From Acidobacteriaceae bacterium (GTDB lineage: Bacteria > Acidobacteriota > Terriglobia > Terriglobales > Acidobacteriaceae), in the NCBI GenBank assembly GCA_903642265.1, contig CAHJWN010000019.1, positions 1 through 54,850 on the forward strand: 54,850 bases of DNA, given 5' to 3'. Each line of letters opens with the position of its first letter. The stretch's first letter is position 1. This document shows, piece by piece, positions 34,348 to 43,099 of the stretch. The notes below the pieces were generated by a model that was not told the origin of the DNA, made no database searches, and was given only the letters and a program-made list of their open reading frames with translations. Both the position numbers and the translations under genes were made by a program.

Positions 34348-35688
34348 CTACTCGCCATAGTATTCAAGTCCAAGATGCGTGATCAGATCTTCACCCATGA
34401 TGTGACGAAGTGTGTTCTTTAGCTTCATTTGTTGGATGAACAGATCATGCTCCGGATAGACACCTTCTGCGGTCTGCGGGGCCTTAAAGTAGAAGCTCAG
34501 CCACTCCTGGATACCCAGACCACGCAGCGACGGCGTACGTGAGGCGAGGTCGAGAAAGAGGCAGAGGTCAAGTGCTAAAGGAGCCGCAAGAATGGAGTCG
34601 CGGCAAAGGAAGTCGACCTTCAACTGCATCGGGTATCCGAGCCATCCGAAGATGTCGATGTTGTCCCAACCCTCTTTGTTATCTCCGCGCGGCGGGTAAT
34701 AGTTGATGCGGACCTTGTGGTAGATGTCCTTGTAGAGGTCGGGGTGAAGCTCCGGCTGCAGGATGTAATCAAGTACTCCAAGCTTCGACTCTTCCTTGGT
34801 CTTGAAGCTCTCCGGATCGTCGAGAACCTCGCCATCGCGGTTACCGAGAATGTTTGTCGAATACCAACCAGACAGCCCGAGCAGACGCGTCTTGAACGCC
34901 GGCGCGAGAACGGTCTTGATAAAAGTCTGACCAGTCTTGAAGTCCTTGCCGCATATGGGCGCGTTCATCTTTTTTGAGAGTTCCTGCAACGCAGGAATGT
35001 CCACCGTGAGGTTCGGCGCTCCGTTGGCAAACGGGATGCCTTCCTTCAGCGCTGCCCACGCGTACATCATCGAGGGGGTGATGCCCGGGTCGTCGTCCAC
35101 CAGCCCTTTTTCGAAGGCCTCCAAGGTTGTATGGACTGCAGAGGGCTGCAGGTAGATCTCGGTTGAGCCGCACCAGATCATCACCTGGCGATCGGTCTTC
35201 GTCTTGAACTCTGCGATGTCGTTGCGGATCTGGTTAGCCAGGTCACACTTGTTCTTGCCGGTCTTCGCCTTTTTCGCAGTCAAGCGCTTTACGTAATGCT
35301 GGTCGAAGACAGCCGGCATGGGCTCGATCGATTCGAGGTATGGCCGGATCGATTCAAGCTGGTCGCGGTCAAGCACACCGGCGGTCTTGGCGGCGTCGTA
35401 GAGGTTGCCGCCGAAGATGTCCCACCCGGTAAACACAAGGTCGTCAAGCTGGGCGATAGGGGCAAAGTCTTTGATGAGGGGGCTACGGGCATCGGTACGC
35501 TTGCCCAGCCGGATGGTGCCCATCTGGGTGGTTGAGCCAATGGGTTTTGCAAGACCCCGGCGGATGGCTTCTACACCGGCGATGAGTGTCGTGGCAACGG
35601 CTCCCATGCCGGGGATCATGATGCCGAGTTTTCCAGTTGCAGGCTTGATGCTGGCCGCGTCTTGCGTTGCGACACCGGGTGTTGACAT
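34348..35688 (-). CDS. ino1: Myo-inositol-1-phosphate (inositol-3-phosphate) synthase
   Basis: A 446-residue enzyme converting glucose 6-phosphate to inositol 3-phosphate with NAD. The N-terminal Rossmann region 'LGIMIPGMGAVATTLIAGVEAI' is typical, as are 'DLVFTGWDIFGGNLYDAA', 'GAPNLTVDIPALQELSKKMNAPICGKDFKTGQT' and the domain 'SGWYSTNILGNRDGEVLDDPESFKTKEESKLG' containing the catalytic Lys-rich segment, then 'INYYPPRGDNKEGWDNIDIFGWLG'. The length is normal for the bacterial form. Inositol phosphate here may feed inositol phospholipids. It ends at a shared terminator with the GDPD gene. AAGG is 13 bases before the ATG, so the ribosome binding site is weak. Confidence 0.95.
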   Translation of the reverse strand: MSTPGVATQDAASIKPATGKLGIMIPGMGAVATTLIAGVEAIRRGLAKPIGSTTQMGTIRLGKRTDARSPLIKDFAPIAQLDDLVFTGWDIFGGNLYDAAKTAGVLDRDQLESIRPYLESIEPMPAVFDQHYVKRLTAKKAKTGKNKCDLANQIRNDIAEFKTKTDRQVMIWCGSTEIYLQPSAVHTTLEAFEKGLVDDDPGITPSMMYAWAALKEGIPFANGAPNLTVDIPALQELSKKMNAPICGKDFKTGQTFIKTVLAPAFKTRLLGLSGWYSTNILGNRDGEVLDDPESFKTKEESKLGVLDYILQPELHPDLYKDIYHKVRINYYPPRGDNKEGWDNIDIFGWLGYPMQLKVDFLCRDSILAAPLALDLCLFLDLASRTPSLRGLGIQEWLSFYFKAPQTAEGVYPEHDLFIQQMKLKNTLRHIMGEDLITHLGLEYYGE

Positions 35689-35996
35689 GCTTGGCGGTAC
35701 CCTTCTTTTGCTGCGATAGTTCCGGTTGTAGCGGACACTTCAGTATCGCTTATGCGAAGTGGAGGAGCAAATGAGTTTGTCGACATTACAAGGGCAGGCG
35801 AGCACCGGGAGACAGTCCTACCCCATACCCACTTCTTTATCTAGAGTCCTGTAGCGATACGAGATAGCTTTGGACCGTGCCGGTACGGGACGGTGCCATT
35901 CCAACGATTGACTCCAAATGACAGGTGAGATTGACAGCAGATTTGTCAAGCTTCCGGGAGACTTGTCTTGCCTCGCAAGCGTTTGCGGGTCTGCCT
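35689..35996. other. Intergenic between ino1 promoter and DedA gene end
   Basis: About 308 bases. A plus-strand mini-ORF at 35771-35854 would encode 27 residues (MSLSTLQGQASTGRQ...) and has a strong GGAGGAG four to five bases before its ATG, but no plus-strand gene follows and the peptide is featureless. The remaining sequence holds the ino1 promoter (first 80 or so bases) and the DedA 3' region; no T-run terminator is evident. Confidence 0.3.
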
Positions 35997-36623
35997 TTAG
36001 GCCGTCTGGACGCGAATGCGGTTTTTCCAGTGAGTCCAGACGAACCAAACGATTCCGACGAGTAAAACGGCTTCGACGCCGATGTGGAAGCGATGGAAGA
36101 AGTCCTTCAAGCGCGGGTCGGAGTTCCAGGTTGCGCCCAGCTTCATCCCGACATACGCGAGAGCGTAGCACCACGGCCACGATCCAAGGAAGGTGTAAAT
36201 GTGGAAGCGAAGCTGGTTCATCTTCGCGACACCGGCGGGCAGTGCGATGAATGTTCGTACGATGGGCAGCATTCGCCCGATGAGCACGGTGATCGAACCG
36301 TACTTGTTGAAGAAGTAGTCGACGCGGTCGAGATCGTGGCGGCTTAGCAAGACGTAGCCGCCAAAACGCTCGACCATTGGGCGGCCACCCTTTGCCCCTA
36401 CCCAGTAGGCCGGGATCGAGCCGATGTTTGAGGCCAGGGAGGCGACCGTCGCGAGAATAATCAGGTCCCATTGAGAGTGGGCCAGCACAAATCCGGCAAA
36501 GGGCATGATCACCTCCGACGGGATTGGAACACAGGCGGACTGGATCGCCATAAGCAGGGCGACGCTGGCATATCCGCCAGTCGCGATAAACGCAACTAAA
36601 ACACCAAGGATTTTCTCAGACAT
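35997..36623 (-). CDS. DedA family membrane protein
   Basis: A 208-residue inner-membrane protein of the DedA/VTT superfamily, some of which are lipid (undecaprenyl phosphate or PE) flippases or support membrane potential. Signature: 'AIQSACVPIPSEVIMPFAGFVLA' (the E-x-x-x-P re-entrant region), 'LASNIGSIPAYWVGAKGGRPMVERFG', and 'FFNKYGSITVLIGRMLPIVRTFIALPAGVAKM' with the conserved Arg and the second re-entrant loop. Four to five hydrophobic segments. No strong ribosome binding site before the ATG at 36623. It is divergent from hemQ across 130 bases. Confidence 0.92.
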   Translation of the reverse strand: MSEKILGVLVAFIATGGYASVALLMAIQSACVPIPSEVIMPFAGFVLAHSQWDLIILATVASLASNIGSIPAYWVGAKGGRPMVERFGGYVLLSRHDLDRVDYFFNKYGSITVLIGRMLPIVRTFIALPAGVAKMNQLRFHIYTFLGSWPWCYALAYVGMKLGATWNSDPRLKDFFHRFHIGVEAVLLVGIVWFVWTHWKNRIRVQTA

Positions 36624-36753
36624 TGGTTGGAGTATATCGGACGCGAATAATTTTTTGGTCGTACCGCGTCAGTCAGCTTTCTGCAGAGGCCGGGGATATC
36701 ACCGATGTCACCCAGGCCTTCGAAAGAATTATGATCATGCAGAGGAATACGCA

Positions 36754-37587
36754 ATGGCAGAGTCAGTAATCTCCCCGGTTGAGACGGGAACGGTAGCGGC
36801 GCCTACGGGCACGGCAGCAGCAGTTGCGGTGCCAGCGACAACAGGTCGCCCGGCAAGTAGTTATGGAGCGGCCCCGCATGATCCTTCGAAGCCTCCAGTG
36901 AAGCGGCAGATCGTATGCTTCACCTTTTACAAGGTGATGCCTGAGTGGCGCCGGCTGTCCAAAGAGATCAAGGCGACGCAGAAAGCCGAGTTTGCGGAGG
37001 TGCTGGCCAGGTGGAACAAGCCGGGTGAGTTCCTGTCGCTTACCTATTCGACGATTGGAACGCGCGGTGATGTGGACATGTGTGTCTGGTCGATCGGCTA
37101 TGCGGTCGATGAGTTGAACAAGATGCGCAGTGAACTGATGGGCACAGAGCTTGGCGGCTACCTGCAATCGCCGCATAACTTCCTGGCTATGACGAAGCGC
37201 TCACAATACCAGATCGATCGCGTGGACGAGAGTGAAGGTGAAGGTCGTGGCGCCATCCGGCCAGGAGGCCAGAAGTACATCTTTATCTATCCATTCTGGA
37301 AGACGCGGCCGTGGTATTTGCTGTCGGCTGCGGAGCGCAAGCGCCTTATGGACGAACATATCCGCATTGGATTGATGTATCCGCGCGTAAAGCTGAACAC
37401 GACGTACTCCTTCGGCATCGATGATCAAGAGTTTGTCGTCGCATTTGAAACCAACTTCCCGGAAGACTTTCTCGACCTGGTGCAACAGCTTCGCGAGACA
37501 GAGATAAGCCTTTACACGTTGCAGGACACGCCAATCTTCAGCTGCGTACGGCTGCCAGCATTGGAGATGCTGGACCGGCTCGGATAA
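36754..37587 (+). CDS. hemQ: Chlorite dismutase-like heme protein HemQ (coproheme decarboxylase)
   Basis: A 277-residue protein; HemQ turns coproheme into heme b with peroxide in the coproporphyrin-dependent pathway. A 50-residue Ala/Thr/Pro-rich, probably disordered leader precedes the domain, which starts 'KRQIVCFTFYKVMPEWRRL'. The family segment 'KTRPWYLLSAAERKRLMDEHIRIG' and 'NTTYSFGIDDQEFVVAFETNFPEDFLDLVQQLRETE' match the second half of HemQ/Cld proteins. True chlorite dismutase is unlikely given the heme-gene context (hemD, hemC, hemA within 7 kb). AGAGGAA six bases before the ATG at 36754 sets the start. nth follows after two bases. Confidence 0.85.
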   Translation: MAESVISPVETGTVAAPTGTAAAVAVPATTGRPASSYGAAPHDPSKPPVKRQIVCFTFYKVMPEWRRLSKEIKATQKAEFAEVLARWNKPGEFLSLTYSTIGTRGDVDMCVWSIGYAVDELNKMRSELMGTELGGYLQSPHNFLAMTKRSQYQIDRVDESEGEGRGAIRPGGQKYIFIYPFWKTRPWYLLSAAERKRLMDEHIRIGLMYPRVKLNTTYSFGIDDQEFVVAFETNFPEDFLDLVQQLRETEISLYTLQDTPIFSCVRLPALEMLDRLG

Positions 37588-37589
37588 AC

Positions 37590-38399
37590 ATGGCCAATGT
37601 CTTATCGAACAAGAAGGGCCTGGTGCCGCCGCAAAATCTGGGTGCGGCGGCACTCAAGCTGGCGATCGACGGTGTTCCTGTCGCCAAGGCGAAAGCAATT
37701 GCGAAGGCTGAGCCGACGTCGCAGAAATCCCGATCCGGAAGCACAAAGAAGCCGCTTGCCCCGGAGCGTGTTGCCGCGATTCTCGATGCTCTTCGCAGGA
37801 CGTATCCCGGCGTTGTCTGCGCTTTGAACCACAAGGATGCCTGGGAGCTTACAGTGGCGACGATTTTGTCGGCACAGTGCACGGATGTGCGCGTGAACCT
37901 GGTGACACCGGCGCTGTTCAAAGCGTTCCCGACACCGAACGCGATGGCTGCCGCTTCCCTTCCTGAGCTGGAGGAGCTTATCCGCACAACCGGCTTCTTT
38001 CGCAACAAGGCCAAGTCGATCAAGGGTGCGGCCCAGGTTGTAATGGACGAATTCAAGGGGCAGGTTCCGCAGACCATGGAAGAGATGCTTCGCCTGCCCG
38101 GGGTCGCCCGCAAGACCGCCAACGTCGTACTTGGATCATGGTACGGAATCGCCGTTGGTGTGGTGGTCGATACGCACGTGATGCGGCTGTCGCGTCGGCT
38201 TGAGTTGACGAAGAACATAATGCCGGAAAAGGTCGAGCAGGATCTTATCAAGATCATCCCGCAGAACCGTTGGATTACTTTCAGCCATGAATTGATCCAC
38301 CATGGGCGGCAGATCTGCATCGCGAGAACGCCTCGGTGTGCGGATTGTTCCCTGGAGTCACTCTGCAACTCCGGTGACAAGACGTGGGCATCACACTAA
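37590..38399 (+). CDS. nth: Endonuclease III
   Basis: A 269-residue DNA glycosylase/AP lyase for oxidised pyrimidines. The HhH-GPD core starts near residue 58 ('ERVAAILDALRRTYP'), with the hairpin 'MLRLPGVARKTANVVLGSWYG' containing the catalytic Lys (in ARKTA) and the Asp in 'VVVDTHVMRLSRRL'. The 4Fe-4S cluster ligands are present with C-x6-C-x2-C-x5-C spacing (CIARTPRCADCSLESLC). The first 57 residues, rich in Ala and Lys, are an extension absent from the E. coli enzyme. The ATG is two bases after the hemQ stop, so they are co-transcribed; the 3' end overlaps hemD by four bases on the opposite strand. Confidence 0.95.
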   Translation: MANVLSNKKGLVPPQNLGAAALKLAIDGVPVAKAKAIAKAEPTSQKSRSGSTKKPLAPERVAAILDALRRTYPGVVCALNHKDAWELTVATILSAQCTDVRVNLVTPALFKAFPTPNAMAAASLPELEELIRTTGFFRNKAKSIKGAAQVVMDEFKGQVPQTMEEMLRLPGVARKTANVVLGSWYGIAVGVVVDTHVMRLSRRLELTKNIMPEKVEQDLIKIIPQNRWITFSHELIHHGRQICIARTPRCADCSLESLCNSGDKTWASH

Positions 38400-39187
38400 G
38401 TGAGTTTCAGGTGGTGGGCGATCGAGAGCACCAGCGACTCGATTGTTGGCTCTGCGGCTTCAAAGGTAGGTTCATAGCCGAGGTCGCGCAGCGTTGCGGA
38501 CGTGATGGGACCGACGGACGCTAGAGCAATGCCAGCTGGGATCGTCTGGCCAATCGACCCAAGGATCTCTGCCAGGTTCCTTGCCGTCGACGAACTTGTA
38601 AAGGTAATTAGCTCCGGCCAGGCACTCACTTCGCTAAATATCTGCATGAGTTGCGGAAGCGTCTCCGGCGGTGTCCTGTTGCGGTAAGCAGCGGCAATGC
38701 TGACACGATGTCCCGCTGCTGTAAGACTTGCAGGAACTACATCACGCGCCTCTTCTGCGCGAACCAGCAAGAAATGTTGCGAGCTGCCAGCGGCTGCCTC
38801 AAGAAGCGACTCTGCGAGGGATTCAGCAACGAACCTTGGGGGCAGCAGAATGGAAGCTGTTCGTGGCAGGAAGCCGGCCTGCTCAACCGCCTTTGCAGTT
38901 GCGGGCCCGATCGCCGCAACAAGTTTGGGCCGGAGGTCTATGTTCTGTCCGCCCGCCCGTTGAGCAAGTGCTTCCACCGCATTTGCACTGGTGAAGACCA
39001 ACCAGTCATAGTGCGACGCATTACGGCTAGAGTGCGCGAGTGCATCGTCCAGCGCGTGAAATGATGAGGGCTCGACGATCTCGATCATCGGAATAAGGAT
39101 AGGCTCAGCGCCCATCGTCTCAAGTTGAGCCGCAAGTGCCGAAGCCTGCTTCCGGGTGCGTGTTACGAGAATGCGAGGACGCTTCAT
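38396..39187 (-). CDS. hemD: Uroporphyrinogen-III synthase
   Basis: A 263-residue enzyme that closes and inverts ring D of hydroxymethylbilane. HemD conserves few residues; visible are 'RILVTRTRKQASALAAQLETMG', 'YDWLVFTSANAVEALAQRAG', 'LVAAIGPATAKAVEQAGF', and in the second half 'PELITFTSSSTARNLAEILG' and 'LASVGPITSATLRDLGYEPTFEAAEPTIESLV', the characteristic two-domain repeat. It follows the GGDEF-EAL gene by 60 bases and hemC lies beyond that gene, all on the minus strand. Confidence 0.92.
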   Translation of the reverse strand: MKRPRILVTRTRKQASALAAQLETMGAEPILIPMIEIVEPSSFHALDDALAHSSRNASHYDWLVFTSANAVEALAQRAGGQNIDLRPKLVAAIGPATAKAVEQAGFLPRTASILLPPRFVAESLAESLLEAAAGSSQHFLLVRAEEARDVVPASLTAAGHRVSIAAAYRNRTPPETLPQLMQIFSEVSAWPELITFTSSSTARNLAEILGSIGQTIPAGIALASVGPITSATLRDLGYEPTFEAAEPTIESLVLSIAHHLKLT

Positions 39188-39247
39188 CGGTATGAAGCTA
39201 GGTTAATCGAAGCGAGCAGCCTCTGCTGCTGCAATCAATATGCCGCT

Positions 39248-41692
39248 CTATGCGGACCTTCGGAGAGTTGAAGCCACGCTAATTGGGGTGATGTTTGTTG
39301 CAGGGGTCTCTTTTCCAGCCACCGGACGCTGCAGCTCTCCGAAGATCTGCTCGATGGCGTCGACTGACTGTGGCTTTGCAAGTAGATATCCCTGGTAGTA
39401 ATCGCATTCCATGTCGTTTAGAAGTGCAAATTGTTGCTCCGTCTCAACGCCTTCGCCGACTGTCTTCATTCCAAGCTGATGCGCAAGGTTGATGATGGCC
39501 CGGACCGTCGAGAGGCCGGAAGCATCTTTGTCAATACGCGAAACGAAGGAACGGTCTACCTTGATCGTGTTGATGGGCAGCTTATGCAGGACGCTCAACG
39601 ATGAGTGGCCAGTACCAAAGTCGTCGATCGCAATGGAAACGCCGAGATCCTGCAATGGCTGAAGACGCTGCGTCGCCTTCTTGAAGCTGGGAACGATAAA
39701 GCTTTCAGTGACTTCGAGCTCCAGCCGGGACGGTGAAAGACCGCTCAGCGTCAGCGCATACGCTACCGAGTGGGTGAAGTCCGCCTGACCCAGTTGCAGT
39801 GCGGAGATGTTCACGAAGATCTTGGTGTCAGCAAGGCTGGGCGCCTTCCAGGACATTGCCTGCCTGCAGGCCGCGCCAAGCACCCAGTCGCCGATCGAGA
39901 GGATCAGGCCAGTCTCTTCAGCAAGCGGAATGAATTGGTCTGGGGGCACGAGGCCGAGTTCAGGATGCTGCCAACGCAGCAGCGCTTCAAAACCATAGAT
40001 CTGCCGGCTGCCTGTGAACAGGGGCTGGTAGACGAGATAAAGCTCCTTGTTCTGAAGTGCGGTTTGAAGCGCCGACTCGCGCCTGGCTAGCTGGCGTACT
40101 TTCTGACCAAGATCGGGGTGGAAGTATCGAAAGTTCGCCGTGCCCTTTTCTTTCGCCAGATCGAGGGCCGTATCTGCGTGCTGAACCAGCAACTCCGGTG
40201 TCTCCGCATGGTCCGGATAGATGCTGACACCTATATTGGCTCCGATAGCGATGACTTTGCCTCCGCTATGAAACGGCTGGCTGAGTGCAAGGAGCAGTTT
40301 GCGGCAGATTAGATCGGCATCGGCAGCCTGATTGAGGTCGTGAACGACAATGATGAATTCATCGCCACCTTGCCGTCCTAACAGGTCGCCTTTGCGCAAA
40401 ATAGCGCGGAAACGTGCGGTGATCTGCAGCAATAGGTCGTCTCCTACCACATGGCCGTGGTTCTCATTGACGCGTCGGAAGCGGTCGAGGTCGAGCGAAC
40501 ACACTGCAATGCGGCTGTGGTTTCGACTCGCGTTCTGGATCAGTTGTTCCAGACGCTCTTCCATGAGGATCCAGTTTGGCAGACCCGTCAGGTGGTCATG
40601 CCGCGTTTGGTGGACAAGCTCAGTCTGCAGGTTGCGGTGTTCAACGGCAATCTGCGCAAGATCCCGGATGCCGCGATATTCACCGTGCTCCGCCACCGCC
40701 AAGGGCAAGTGCAGTGTCACAGGCAGCGCAAATGCAATTGGCAACGCACCGGTTACTCGATCTGCGACTGTAACCATGAAGGCCACAACGCCGAGAATGC
40801 GTCCGTCCGCCGCGGTCATCGGCAATGCAAGGCAACACGAGTCCGGGGTCTCTGCCAGTTCAATGAACTTGTGGCCGTCAGGACCGGAGGTGCGGCGATC
40901 GACGATTGTCTCTTTTCCAGTGCAAGCGACACGTGCGCAGACTGAAAAAGACTCAGTCAATCTGATTTTCCGGAGGTTTGCCTCCAGCGCAGCAGGCAGC
41001 AGTGAACTTGCCGCGAGTGACAACTCCGAGCCATCATCTTTATTGCGCAGCAGGATTGCGATGGAACAGGAAGGCTGAAATTCCGAGTAGGCGTCTGTAA
41101 GAAGCTGGAGTGTGCTGTCGAGTGGCGAATGCTTCGTGATCGCGTTGAAAACACAATCCTTGCCAAGCTGCCAGCGGTCGCGGCGGACCCGCTCTGAGAT
41201 GTCGTGAAAAAGGATGACCGCCCCGGCCACTTGTCCTTCGATAAAGATTGGCGTGCTCTGGTATGAGACAGCAAAGCTTGTGCCATCCTTCCGCCAGAAC
41301 ACCTCATCGTCGCAATGCTGTGCTCGTCCAGAACGCACGACCGAGTAAGCAGGGCAGGAGTCTATGGGATAGGCGCTCCCGTCTGCATAGGAGCGATGCA
41401 CAACCTCGTGCTGTCTCCTGCCAATCAGGTCGGCACTATCCCAGCCAAGCATATTGAGGGCGGCAGAGTTGACGAAGTTGAGCAGGCCATCAGCACCGAT
41501 GCAGAAGACACCTTCGTCAACTGTCTCGAGTACGAGCCTGCTGATTAGGTCCATCTGGTAAAGGGATACCGGCTTTTCCTCTTGTGTTGGTTCCTGCAGC
41601 AGTGCAGAAACCTGTTCCGACTTGCCGGGTTTACCCAGATCGGTACTGACAGAGGTACGTGCGTGACTCGACGATGTGTCGGGGAACGGCAT
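39248..41692 (-). CDS. PAS-GAF-GGDEF-EAL cyclic-di-GMP protein
   Basis: An 814-residue soluble signalling protein. PAS domain at about 50-168 ('DEGVFCIGADGLLNFVNSAA' to 'AVILFHDISERV'), a GAF-like region at about 175-345, GGDEF at about 365-525, and EAL at about 540-790. The cyclase motif is intact (GRQGGDEFIIV) and an allosteric I-site RKGD stands five residues before GGDEF. The phosphodiesterase motifs are also intact: 'GFEALLRW', 'LELEVTES', 'IDDFGTGHSSLSVL' and 'GVETEQQ'. So it could both make and break c-di-GMP, switched by PAS/GAF input. No membrane segment. It sits between hemC (128 bases upstream) and hemD (60 bases downstream), which is unusual. Confidence 0.94.
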   Translation of the reverse strand: MPFPDTSSSHARTSVSTDLGKPGKSEQVSALLQEPTQEEKPVSLYQMDLISRLVLETVDEGVFCIGADGLLNFVNSAALNMLGWDSADLIGRRQHEVVHRSYADGSAYPIDSCPAYSVVRSGRAQHCDDEVFWRKDGTSFAVSYQSTPIFIEGQVAGAVILFHDISERVRRDRWQLGKDCVFNAITKHSPLDSTLQLLTDAYSEFQPSCSIAILLRNKDDGSELSLAASSLLPAALEANLRKIRLTESFSVCARVACTGKETIVDRRTSGPDGHKFIELAETPDSCCLALPMTAADGRILGVVAFMVTVADRVTGALPIAFALPVTLHLPLAVAEHGEYRGIRDLAQIAVEHRNLQTELVHQTRHDHLTGLPNWILMEERLEQLIQNASRNHSRIAVCSLDLDRFRRVNENHGHVVGDDLLLQITARFRAILRKGDLLGRQGGDEFIIVVHDLNQAADADLICRKLLLALSQPFHSGGKVIAIGANIGVSIYPDHAETPELLVQHADTALDLAKEKGTANFRYFHPDLGQKVRQLARRESALQTALQNKELYLVYQPLFTGSRQIYGFEALLRWQHPELGLVPPDQFIPLAEETGLILSIGDWVLGAACRQAMSWKAPSLADTKIFVNISALQLGQADFTHSVAYALTLSGLSPSRLELEVTESFIVPSFKKATQRLQPLQDLGVSIAIDDFGTGHSSLSVLHKLPINTIKVDRSFVSRIDKDASGLSTVRAIINLAHQLGMKTVGEGVETEQQFALLNDMECDYYQGYLLAKPQSVDAIEQIFGELQRPVAGKETPATNITPISVASTLRRSA

Positions 41693-41820
41693 CCTCTGTT
41701 CATCGGCGGGCCGAACGTAGTGTTTAGCAGGGCAGACAGCAAAGCGTCTGATCTGGATTTACAAAGCAGCTAACAATGTGAGAATGCTGCGGACTGCAGC
41801 GTGCAGGCTCCAAGCTTTCT

Positions 41821-42834
41821 TTAAAGGTCAGCGATTGCTTGCGGAACCAGGAGGTCGAGGGCGCCACGTGACCGCAGATCGTCCGCAATACGGTCGCCAA
41901 GCTGTGCCGATGATGCAAGTCGGCTGACCGGCTCTGCCTGGTCGAGTTGAATCATGGTTTCGCCATCCGGCGCAACGACCTGCGCATAGATTCGGTAGTA
42001 ATCGCCTTCGGTTGCAGCAGGCGGCGCAACGTAGACGCCAACTGGAAGCTGGCAACCACCACCCAGGGCGTCCAGTGCTGTCCGCTCCGTCTCGATGCAA
42101 AACCGGGTCAGGGGATGGTTGAAGAAGGCGACCGCGTTGCGAACAAAGTTATCGCGCGCGGGATCGGGAGAGTCTGTCGAAGGAAAACCGTCGGCGCGAG
42201 TCTCCAAAGCGAGAGCACCTTGCCCGGGCGCCGGGCAAAGCTCTTCCGGCGAGAAGCGATGGTGCACCCATTCAGCGCGTTTCAGACGGTCCAGACCGGC
42301 GGCTGCGAGAACCAGGGCGTCGCATTGCCCGCTGGCGAGTTTTTTTAGCCGTGTGTCGATGTTTCCCCGAATCTCGACAAAGGTCACATCCGGGCGCAGG
42401 GCGAGCAGCTGTGCCTTCCGACGCGGGCTTGTCGTGCCAATGCGGCCGCCTTCCGGTAACGTATGTAAGCCCCAGAACTCCTCGCATACCCAAACATCGC
42501 GAGCATCCGCGCGCTTGGGAATCGCGGCCAGCGTGAACTGCGGGGCCAAGGTCGTCGGGAGATCTTTCAGGGAGTGAACGGCAAGGTCGATTCGACCTGA
42601 TTCAAGCGCCTCCTCAATTTCCTTAATAAAGATACCTTTGCCATCGAGACCCGGGGGCAGGACAAATCCTGGCTGCTGCATGCGGTCCCCGGTCGTACGA
42701 ATGACCTCAAGCTCGACCTCGTAGCCGGCGTCCCGCAGTGCGTAAAGAATGTGGTTGGCTTGCCAAAGGGCGAGTTGTGAACCCCGCGAGCCGATGCGGA
42801 TCGGACTCCGCTTGCTTATAAATTGATCTCTCAT
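41821..42834 (-). CDS. hemC: Porphobilinogen deaminase (hydroxymethylbilane synthase)
   Basis: A 337-residue enzyme joining four porphobilinogens. Motifs: 'IRIGSRGSQLALWQANHI', 'FIKEIEEALESGRIDLAVHSLKDLPT' (with catalytic Asp), 'GTTSPRRKAQLLALRPD', 'EIRGNIDTRLKKL', 'CPAPGQGALALE', and the dipyrromethane-binding Cys in 'LGGGCQLPVGVY'. Slightly longer than the E. coli enzyme by a short N-terminus and a loop near 'GFPSTDSPDPA'. First gene of the minus-strand hemC / c-di-GMP / hemD run; divergent from hemX-hemA. Confidence 0.96.
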   Translation of the reverse strand: MRDQFISKRSPIRIGSRGSQLALWQANHILYALRDAGYEVELEVIRTTGDRMQQPGFVLPPGLDGKGIFIKEIEEALESGRIDLAVHSLKDLPTTLAPQFTLAAIPKRADARDVWVCEEFWGLHTLPEGGRIGTTSPRRKAQLLALRPDVTFVEIRGNIDTRLKKLASGQCDALVLAAAGLDRLKRAEWVHHRFSPEELCPAPGQGALALETRADGFPSTDSPDPARDNFVRNAVAFFNHPLTRFCIETERTALDALGGGCQLPVGVYVAPPAATEGDYYRIYAQVVAPDGETMIQLDQAEPVSRLASSAQLGDRIADDLRSRGALDLLVPQAIADL

Positions 42835-43099
42835 ATTTCATTCAGAATACGACCTTCAGGACAGAGCAGCCTAGGTGGATAACTCCCACCGGCCTTTGAC
42901 TAACGCCAGACAATCGCAGCCGCCCTGGTTGCGAGCGAGACCAGGTGCGCTCGCTGCACATCCTGAGCTTCTCTCATTGCGCCCTGAAACATTCGCAAGT
43001 CACGGGCTTACTGAACAGGCGTCCCGTTTCAGACGATATACTTACGGTTGCGGCCTGATAGCTTGTCGAAAGCTTCTAACGCAAATTTGCGATCATTTC

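Noticed and set aside
35818..36471. 217-codon minus-strand frame overlapping the DedA gene
   Set aside because: Same strand but another frame of DedA; Arg/Pro-rich with no membrane or domain character.
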